A stretch of 64,000 bases of DNA, taken from positions 945,001-1,009,000 of the forward strand of contig CM035356.1 in NCBI GenBank assembly GCA_020137815.1, given 5' to 3'. The notes beneath the pieces are model-generated. The model worked only from the letters and a program-made list of their open reading frames with translations. It did no database searches and was not told the origin of the DNA. This document shows, in pieces, positions 1 to 10,498 of the stretch (position 1 is its first letter; every line of letters starts with the position of its first letter). The position numbers were made by a program, and so were the translations under genes. The stretch is from Hormiphora californensis (taxonomy: Eukaryota; Ctenophora; Tentaculata; Cydippida; Pleurobrachiidae).

Positions 1-30
1 TCCTCACATCTGATGACACGTGTGTTTCAG

Positions 31-959
31 TGGATCCAACGAGTAACCAACAAAGTGGACCAACCCCGGGGTCGACCCGAAACAATATAACCGTCCCAAC
101 AATGGCACCATTCCCTGGCGCCTTCGATGGTACGAGTGCCATGCCCGCCTACATGCCAGCCTTTGCGGGGTTGCACTTTGGAGGTCCCTACTTTTACAGC
201 CAGCCCTTCTTTAACCCGTCTCCCGTGGAGCCTGATTCCGTAAAGGATATGGTGAAAAAACAAGTGTAAGTTTTATTGAACAGGGGGTGCATAACAACTT
301 GATTATTCCATGCATGCGAGGGGAGTTGTAGTGATAGTGTAGAACTACACATTGATGGTGCAACATGGTGCACTATTCTAATGTGGTGCCCGAGAGAGGG
401 GGAGAGAGAGAGGGAGAAGATAGGTTTGAAATAGAGAGAGGTAGGAGATAGGTTTGAGAGATAGAAAAGAGGAGAGAGATAATAACAAAGATAGAGACCT
501 AGAGAGGGAGATAGGTAAGTAGAGGGAGAGCGAGATAGTACAAACATAAGTACCTTATGCCTCTCCCCTACCTCTCTCAATGGTGCCCTTCTTTACACAC
601 GTCCTATTCAATGGAGAAAAGGGAGAGCTCAGATCTAGAGAAAGAAAAAAACAAAACAAACCGATGTCCGACAATCATCAAAACCACCTCTATCCTCTAA
701 CCGTCTCTCATCCCTCCAGAGCCTACTACTTCTCACCTTCCAATCTACACGGGGACTTCTTCCTTCGTTCCCAGATGGACACGGAAGGCTGGGTACCTCT
801 AACCCTCATCGCCTCCTTCTACCGGATCAGAAACATGACAACGGACCTCGGACTCATTGCTGAGGTTAGTGTTGTGTTGGCGATTAGCCTGGATCAGTGT
901 GGTAGGTAGTGTGTGTTGGATGTTTAGCGTGCAGGGAATATCGTTTTTTGTAAACACCA

Positions 960-995
<36 letters not shown>

Positions 996-1028
996 ATATC
1001 TCTCTCTCTCTCTCTCTCTCTCGCTCTG

Positions 1029-1111
<83 letters not shown>

Positions 1112-1360
1112 ACCCCTCTCTTCCTGTCTGCCGGGGCCTTTCTAGTTTCCATTTTCTAACTTTATTTGTTTTTGTCCTAACACTTCTTCCTTTCTCTCCC
1201 TCTCTCTCTCTCTCCCTTTCTCAACTAGCATCTCTCCAGGCTATCGCTGAGTCTCCCCATGTCGAGTACAGGGAGGGCTTCGTTAGGAAGAGGGACGATT
1301 GGGATCAGTTCCTGGCCAGTGAAGCCCACTTCCGGCAAGACGGATCTCCCCAAGAAAACC
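31..1360 (+). CDS. LARP1: LARP1 exons 1-3: La motif
   Basis: The three exons join into a complete La motif, the winged-helix RNA-binding half of the La module. The helix from [11 protein letters not shown] crosses the exon 1/2 junction (the V codon is split GT|A), followed by [20 protein letters not shown], then [14 protein letters not shown], and closes in exon 3 with a wing-like [14 protein letters not shown] segment. The aromatic and aspartate residues typical of La motifs (YYFS, NL..DFFL, MD) are all present. Exon 1 opens after a TTTCAG acceptor at 29-30 with a split codon, so at least one coding exon is upstream. Its N-terminal part is a Pro/Gly/Phe-rich low-complexity stretch. Confidence 0.95.
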
Positions 1361-4300
1361 GTAAGCATGTTACCTAATACCTGTCCCTTACCACCATCCC
1401 CGTATACACCATTTACCCTAGTATGGTCTTGTTTCTATTGAACGGATGCCCAACGGATGGTACAAAACAAGTCAAGGGCGTGGGTTTGAGCAATAGCTGT
1501 TAGTGAAACAGCTACGTTGCAACAATAATCTTATCATACTTTTCATCTCAGGACTGGATGCTCTTGAGACAGCTATCCCTGGACTCCCACCCACCGGACT
1601 CCAGCCGGTATCCAAGCAACGGGAAAACATGCCCGAGGAACCAGCCCGACCCAGGAGCGACAGTAAGAATGCCCCTGCTGAAAGCGAGAAGACAACCGAT
1701 TGGCAAGAGGTGAGGAATTAAGTTTTGTTTGACTTTTAGAAAATTATAGAAAATTTAGAGCAAAAACTAATTGAAATTAGTTCGCCAGAAAGGTGGCCCA
1801 TTTTGAACTTACTCCTTCATTTCCGTCACCTTTGAGTTGAGTCTTCAAAGACATTGTGGTATCCGTAAACTTTTCCGCCTTCAACTCAAAGGTGACGGAA
1901 ATGAAGAAGTAAGTTCAAAATGGGCCACCTTTCTGGCGAACTAATTTCAATTAGTTTTTGCTCTAAATTTGTACTCTTTTTTTGGTCGTTTGAGGTCATT
2001 TATGACCTCAAACAACTAAGCTAATTGTCAACTAAAGTGTTCAGATGTAATTCAAATGTATCCTGGGTTGTAGGAAACTGATTTGACGAAATTTTCAAAA
2101 TTCGACGTCGTTTTGACGTCGTGACGTCATACGTGACGTCACGACGACGTAATAAATTATGACAGAATATTCGGCCAATGAAGCACTGAACGTGTGAAAA
2201 GTTTTAAAGTCCATGGTAGTCAAGAACTGAAGTTATTGCACGAAATGTGAGTTTTTATGTGGATTTTCACATTAAATTTTTGAGTTCCGACGCGTTTTAA
2301 GGTCTAAAAATGACAAGTTAGAGAAAATCGAGATATAGTATCTGAAAGTTCAGACAATTTGCCACTAACGATTTTTAGTCAAATCAGGAATCAAAATACG
2401 TCTTGAGGGTGTCAGAAGCGTTTGAAAATATTTGGTCTGAGATTTTTTAAATGACGTCACTTTCTGACGTCATTACGCCCGTCATAGTGGAAATTTTCAC
2501 TCGAAACCTTAACTAATGCATGCCCCGAACGATTTGCTAACGGATAAAACTCGGTTCAAGTTTCTAGCTAGCATGGTTCGGGCTACAAGTGTTACACAGT
2601 GAAGCGTCTATATATATCTATATATCTATATATATCTATATATATACCTATCGCCACACTGAATTTTCTGTTTTGGGGGTGGTGTCATAACTTGCGACCT
2701 GAATGAGTTAGCTACAGTAGAGGTCTATATGAAGCTTCTTAGTACCAAATTTCAGCCTCCTAGCTCATCTGGTTCCGGAGTTAGGAGGGGTCGAAAAGTG
2801 CCAAAATGGGCTAAAACTTCAAAATTGTTATATCTACGCTGTTGGCAAGCGGGCCCACTTTTTTGGGAAAAGTTTTAGGGGGGAGGGGATGGGGCCACCT
2901 TTGCGCTTGCCAGCGCAGTGATTGTTCAGCAGTACTCCAAATCAAATCACTAATTGTCACGTGTTATTATAACCCCCATCATTCTCCCAGGTGAAGCGAA
3001 GGTCCAGGGTAAGGAGTGACAGTAGATCACGACCCCTGGAGGATGATGTCACCCCCACAGAACCTGAGGAATTAGAGTTCCAGTTTGAGGAGAGTCCAGA
3101 TGAGGTGTTCACCTCCCGGCACACCTTCAGTAGCGGACCTGTCGATGAAACGGGATGGTACGTAGGGGGGGGGGGGGCACACCTTCAGTAGCGGACCCGT
3201 CGATGAAACGGGATGGTACGTAGGGGGGGGGGTACACCTTCAGTAGCGGACCTGTCGATGAAACGGGATGGTACGTAGGGGGGGGGTGGGGTAGGATGGG
3301 GTCGGGGGCAGATTGGATGGTACCGTAAGTTGGGGTAACTTTGTACCACTTTTTAGCATTCTCCTAAAATAACTCCATGCCAGAACCACACTCGAAAATT
3401 TTTGAACCAAATAATCCCGTTCCAGACCTAGTACACCAGATATAACTAGTGAAATTTTTGGTCCCCTCTCATTTAATTACATTAATTAACGTGTATTTTA
3501 GTGTAAGTGGGGTTTTAGGGCATGGGGTAACTTTGGAATGAGGGTGGGGTAACTTTGGACACCCGTCCAAAGTTACCCCACGATAGTAATATTGGAACAA
3601 ACATAAATCCGAACATTTTGCAATGATAAATAAATCAACCTAAAATGTTTGAATGGGGTTTAAATGTGTCAATGAATTAAAAAAGAACAATATAAAAAAT
3701 CAACTTTTTTGGGCGTGAGGAATGATGAAACTAGCCACCAAATAAAATTTCAGCTCAATTGGACTGGATTTAGAGGTTGCCACATCCGGCCTGAAACCCA
3801 TCAAACTTCAGTAATTTGGGGTCCCTCATCCATCATGTAGTTTGGTAGATGGTATTGGCCCTCTAGGCGAGTGTGTTAGTTCTTTTTGCTGAATTGGATA
3901 GCCAGGAAGTGGTCTACTTATGGGTACTGGCTAAATAAAGGAGTTTTGGTACCTGTGCTCCTGCATAGATTGTCTACAAGAACTAGAACACTCGCCTAGA
4001 GATCCAATACCATCTAACAAGCTACAGGATGGATGAGGAACCCCAAATTATTGAAGTTTGATGGGTTTCAGGCCGGATTTAGCTCCATAAAATAGTCCAA
4101 ATCCTAGTTTTTTTTTACTAACACATCGAATAGATGGACGGAAATGGGCGTGGAGTGGGCTGAATCTTGGTTATATGGCCCTAAACAATTCAGAGAGGGT
4201 CTAAGGCAACTCTACAGACATCAAAAGTTCAAAACCTGTAGTGTGGGGTAACTTTGGCACCCCGTCCAAAGTTACCCCAAAATTCAAAAATGGTGGGGCA

Positions 4301-7300
4301 ACATTAGCCACCCCTATCAGTCTCAATTAAAGTAATTGATCGGGTTTGAAAAATGGTGCCCCGAATTATTTGATCGAAACCCTTCCACTCTATGGAGCAA
4401 ACTTGATTCGGTCATTAGCCCGGTCAAATCTATGGTACCCATTTTGATTTGAACATTTTTAGCGATTTTGACATCAATTATGTTTGCCCCTAATTAGGAG
4501 CTAATTAGCATAGAATTGGAAAAAATAATTATACCGTTAGTTAGACATTTGTGGTTCAATTACTTGTACACCCAAAAATTATGCCAAATCTGTCGTTATC
4601 TGTTGGTAATTTTGGACTAAAGCCAAATTTTGAAAGTGTCCAAAGTTACCCTGCAAAACAAAGTTACCCCAGATTACGGTACGTTGGAAGGGAGAGATAT
4701 GAGTTGTCTAAAATCCAGATATTTTGGACGAGGTTTTTATTTTCACTCACATGTCAAGGTTTGTAATTGAAGTTTAACTCCCCTCCAGGGACTCAGATGG
4801 TGATAAGGATGATCTAACTGATGCTGAGATTGCCAAGATCGTCGTTGTTCACCCTACTCCTCCCATCTTCAAGAAACATCCTCAGGTATGGGGTGTATAC
4901 GCTGACAGGCACACAGACACCATGGACAGACAAACTGACACCATGGACAGACAAACTGACACCATGGACAGACACACTGACACCATGGACAGACAAACTG
5001 ACACACAGACACATATTATTGAGGTAGATAGATCACTGCAACAACACATCCTAGAGAGGGAATCATATTTTTGTTGTCAGCATCCGGGCCAGCATCCCCC
5101 CACCTGCACCCCGTATATCTTGGTTTGATAGTTTCATAGGGGTTTCATTATAGTAAGGTTTGAGGTTTGAGAATGTGATAGTATGAGGTGTGACATTAGA
5201 TAGTTGATTTGTCTGTGCAGTGTTGTAAACCTAGAAAAGTAGATCTATCCTTCTCCTCGGGCTTAGCTCGGTAGTATTCAGAGGCCTTATCGAACTTTGA
5301 AAACAGAATTCCATCTATAACGTCGCCACTGAACTTTTTCTCGCAGCTTGATCGATTTGAATTCGCAAATGTATACCTTTGAAAAAGGAGTTTTTAGATG
5401 TTGTACTGGGCTCTAGTGGATCTCGAATGTATAATTTGAGAGTTTGGGTAGCTAGGGGCTGAAGGATTAACAACGTTAAAATGGTGGTTACCTGAGTAGC
5501 TCCACATTGTCACACCACACAGTCAGAACTGTCTCAGTTTTGGCAATTGTCCAGATTTTATCTCCAGTCCCTCCTGTTGTCGGTTGGACAGGAAAGGGAA
5601 CGTTGGGATCTGTAGTAATAGGAGTGCAATAGCCAAATAGGTACTTCACAGGAGAGCTGAGCTTGATTTCAAAGTTTCCGAGATATGAATCCTGTTTTGC
5701 AAGCCGTACATAAATTTTCTTGGCGCTTCCAATTGCCGCCGAGGTTTTTACTTGGAGGGGAGTCGACTCGAGATCAAACGTTACTTTATCGCTAGGAATT
5801 TCCTTCCATTCTGAAATACAGGAAGACATTGATTGAGAGGAAAATGCTCGTTTGTAGTTCACTTTAGAAACAGTGACACAAGACTGGTATCACTCTGCAG
5901 TTGACAAGATTTTAGTTGTCATACACTGACTGTACATCGCGCAACCTCGATGCTACGCGGCCTCACGTAGCCGCACCGGGCCGAAGGCCCGGTGCGAAGA
6001 GGAGGGTCTTGTATGAGTCAAGATTTTAGGGTGTTTTCTAAAAATATCCTTACCTGTAGCGAGTATCCCGGTGGTGCACAGCAGTACAGATAGGACAAAC
6101 AACGTATTCATCGTGAACATTGAACCAGTTATAGCTCCATTGAATAGCCCTTAGTTATATAGCTCTCCATCTCTCTCTCTCTCTCTTCTAGTGTACGGGG
6201 AGAGGTAGTGTAGAGGGCTAGAGAGAGATTGGTGACAGGGAGACTGGAGAGGGAAAAGATCTTTCTCTTCCCCTCTTCTATGAAGAGACTCCATGTAAAA
6301 GGCTAGAGAAATATTGTGGAGCGAGAGCTTTTAAATTGTGCGTACCAAAGTTGAAGATAAACCCTGCCGGCCAGTGATGTATAGGATATGCCTTTGTACC
6401 GGAAGCCAGTCAACTTTTCTTATCCCCCTAACATCCCCTCCTATTAAGAGGGTGATCAATGTTAAACACATCCTAAAATTCCACTCCTATTCCCAGGGTG
6501 ATAGACATCCAGGTGATTTCTCTTCTCGAGCGGACCGTCTTCTCAACAAAGATCTGGTTGAGATTATTAACGAGGGTCTTTATCGATACGAAGAGGTTTG
6601 TTTGTCTGTTTGTGTCTTTGTTTCTTTTTCTATGCAATGTCCGTATTTTTTATTCAAATTAAGACTCTCAGATCTTCAAGCGCCCTCTCCGGTAAGCATC
6701 CAGTTGATATTACATGTTAACGCAATGTGTTAACCACATTTTAACATTGTGTGTTAACCATGTTATAGATTTTCTTCCAGGAGATGAGTGATATCCCGGG
6801 TGGGAGGCCCTCCTCTTCCTTCAAGACTGTGGACACGATCAGTCAAGAGGAATTTGCGGCTATGAAGATTGAGGAGAGAGGTGCTGCTGCTGCAGTAGAG
6901 GAGCCCAAAGAACCCCCTCCACCTCCTAAACCCACGATGATGGAGAGCCATCTGAACCCTGAAGCCGCACCATTCTTTGTGCCCGCTGGAGAAAAGTGAG
7001 ACTCTCATTCATGAATACTAACGTCATAAGAAACTAGTATATAACACCTTGCCTTGCTCGACCAGTCGACTCTCTTTCCGTGCGCTCTAAAATGTAAAGG
7101 AGGGTTAGAACCTAACAAATAACACCGTGGATATTTGTTTAACTAGGTACCTAATTGTTGTCCCTCTCTTAAGGAACGAAAGACAGCGAACCAAGTCTGA
7201 CTCGGGATCCCAAACGGACAGGTGTGATGTAAAGGTGAACCCCAGGTTCTATCCCCTCCCCGACAAGAAACGAAAGGGATCTGATACCGCGGTAAGTTTC

Positions 7301-10300
7301 CCATATATTCTAGTTTCTTACCCCCCCCCCCCCAGTTATAAGTTGTATTTCCCCCGTATTAACTATTATTTCTGAAACCCATGTAACAATTTAACCCCCT
7401 ATACAGAAAGTACCGGTAACCCCAACTGGATCTGCTGAAATGCCCCGGAAGAGGAAGACTAAATACAGCTCCAACCCACCAATGGAGAGTCCTGTTGGCT
7501 GGGTGATGGGAAACAAACCTCGATATAACTCAACGTAAGATCTGCTCGATTCGAGCAGCTCGAATATCAATCTTATGTTTTGTCGTACACCAAGCCACTC
7601 ACTTTGTGCCCAAACTCAGAATACTGATAATATTTTTTTAAACCTCTAGTTTCTAACACATACCCTTCTGATATAAGAGATACATGCCCCTAACACCATG
7701 CCCTACAAATAACACCCTCTAACACCCGTCCTCTCCGTCCATGCTAGGAGTGAGGAGGCAGCTGGAACTTCACCTTTACCAGGTTCACTGCCCAAATACA
7801 ACCACCCCTCTCACGATCTGCTGAAGGAGAATGGATTCACGCAGACCGTCTACCATAAATATCATCAAAAGTGTCTCAAAGGTAACTAAAGCTCCTATAT
7901 CTAAGCAAGACAAAGGTAGATTGTATGATTATGTAAGACGTTGTCCCTATCTTGATTGATAGGCATCTTACGTACACTAGAATTGATGGGAATAAAGTAA
8001 ACACAAAGCTTGAATGAACGAATCAAATTGGTAGTACAATCACAATAACGGGTGACAACTAAAAATCTGGATATTTTTCTGTGAGCTCTAGCGCCGGTCT
8101 CGTTTGAGATACAGCTTCGGGCTAGTGATAGAACGAATTTTCTGACAATTTTGAATCAGAATAACATAACGGGAAAGACTAAAAAGTTCATTTTCATTGC
8201 CATATCGCATCATTTCCTCTTGACCCACCATAGCATGTAGTACGGAGATATGAGATTTCTATGTGATCAGAAACAACCTTCCCGATATGAAATAGAATTC
8301 TCAAAATTGGAAGTCTGGTTGTTCATGCCATAACCAACATAACTTTTTAACATTTTAGCTTATCAGGAAATTGGTTTTCCATGTCATAAATGTTTCGAGA
8401 GATCGTCAAAATGGCGATTTTTCAAATTACCTGTAAACTACGATTTGAAAGGTTTGTTACAGATGATTCTGTGATCAGAATTGGCATTAACGGAGTGTGA
8501 AACAAAGTTAATTTCGTTCAAAATTGTCTGAAAAATCATTCTATCGCTGCCCCGAAGCTGTATCTCAAAAAGAACAGGCGCTAGAGGTGCTAGAAAAGTG
8601 TGTAAATTTCACGTAATACATGCTTTGGTGGGTCAAGAGGAAATGATGCGATATGGCAATGAAAATGAACTTTTTAGTCTTTCCCGTTGTGTTATTCTGA
8701 TTCAAAATTGTCTGAAAAATCGTTCTATCACTAGCCTGAAGTTTTATCTCAAACGGGGACGGCGCTAGAGCTCACAGAAAAGTGTCCAGATTTTTAGTTG
8801 TCACCCGTTATATCTGAACAACACGGCATAATACTCAGTATTCTCAGTACTACAAATACTACTATGACTATGTTCAAGATAATAAAGAAGTCCATATGGG
8901 AGGTAGGGTTTTTGATAGAGTCAAGCAGAAGAGCAACCAATTCCGGCTGGTTCAGATCCAAACTGTTTTTGAGAGAGAGAAATCTCCGCTTATAAGCGCT
9001 TATATAGAACTTTTATATAGAACGTTTATCGAGCTCTGACCTGACCACAAGCGTGCCAAGCCTCTCGGTCATCTCCCTTCCTTGAGGTCCTTATCTCTCC
9101 TCCTCGGTGGTTTTGATGATCTAAAACTCGAGCATCGAGGTCCGTCTAAAGTGCCGTACTCAGATAGAGAGTCACGTATTTATATGTGGTCGCTGGTGAT
9201 TACTAGGTAATCAAGACGTCACGGTTGTGATCGCCAAGTCTGCACACGGACCCCCGTGTACACTCCCACACTCTGAAAATCGCCATCAGGTTCCCTTGGT
9301 CCCATGACGGGAATCGAAGTCCATTTCTTTGAGGTACATCCAACTCCTGGAAATGCTTGTGTCCAATCAGGGTCCCTCAATCTCCCACCATGTCTGCAAA
9401 TAACATGCGAATATTGCATCGGTCTCTACAGAGTTTTGACGCCTCACCGATCACACATTTCCCAACTTGCAAAGGATGCTATATCCATCTTTTTATATTG
9501 GTCTCCAACTTTGGTCTAGATGGAGGTGTCTTAGAAACCTCTTCACACGGTCCTCCGTGTACACTTCCCCCCCGAAAGCATCGGATTGGACCATCGCTAA
9601 TACCATCTTAGGACCCATGATGTCTTTTGCCTCTCGATTAAGATAATAATAAAAGTATAAAAGCATCCATAACCCCAACCTATCTCCAGACCGGCAAAAG
9701 AATGGCGAGGGACAAAGCCAGGAAATGAACACACTCTTCCGATTCTGGTCATTCTTCCTCCGGGCTAACTTTAATAGGAAAATGTATGAAGAATTCCGAT
9801 CGCTTGCTGTCGAGGATGCACAATCTGGCGCTAGGTGGGTGTTGTTTGTTTGAGCTTGTATTTCTTTGTTTGGATGCTTTAGAGTTATCGAAGAGTTTGG
9901 GGTATTATCTTATTTACTCTTGTAAAAACTACCCCGACCCCAGGTACGGTTTGGAATGCCTCTTCCGGTTCTACAGTTACGGGCTGGAGAAAAGGTTCCG
10001 ATCAGATATATTCCGAGACTTCATGACTGAGACAATGAACGACTATGAGAATGATCATGTGTACGGACTAGAAAAATTCTGGGCTTTCCTCAAATACTAC
10101 AAGGTTAGTACTCTTTGTGTGGCTTTGTGAGGGTTCGATCAACTTACTCTGTTCCCAAATCTAAAGGAGGGTTAGAACATAACAAGTGCGTTTGTTCGTT
10201 TTCAGTAATTCGGGAACTTTTATCTTGAGTAAAAACCCCAAAAGAAATATCATTTTTTACCATTATTTTACTCACCACCGTGTTTTCTCTCAGGGTGATA

Positions 10301-10399
10301 GCAGTCGACTAAAAGTACTACCTAAGATCACCTCTCTGCTAGAAAAATACAAAACCTTGGATGATTTCCGACGAGAAATGGTAAACCTCTAAAATATTT

Positions 10400-10498
<99 letters not shown>

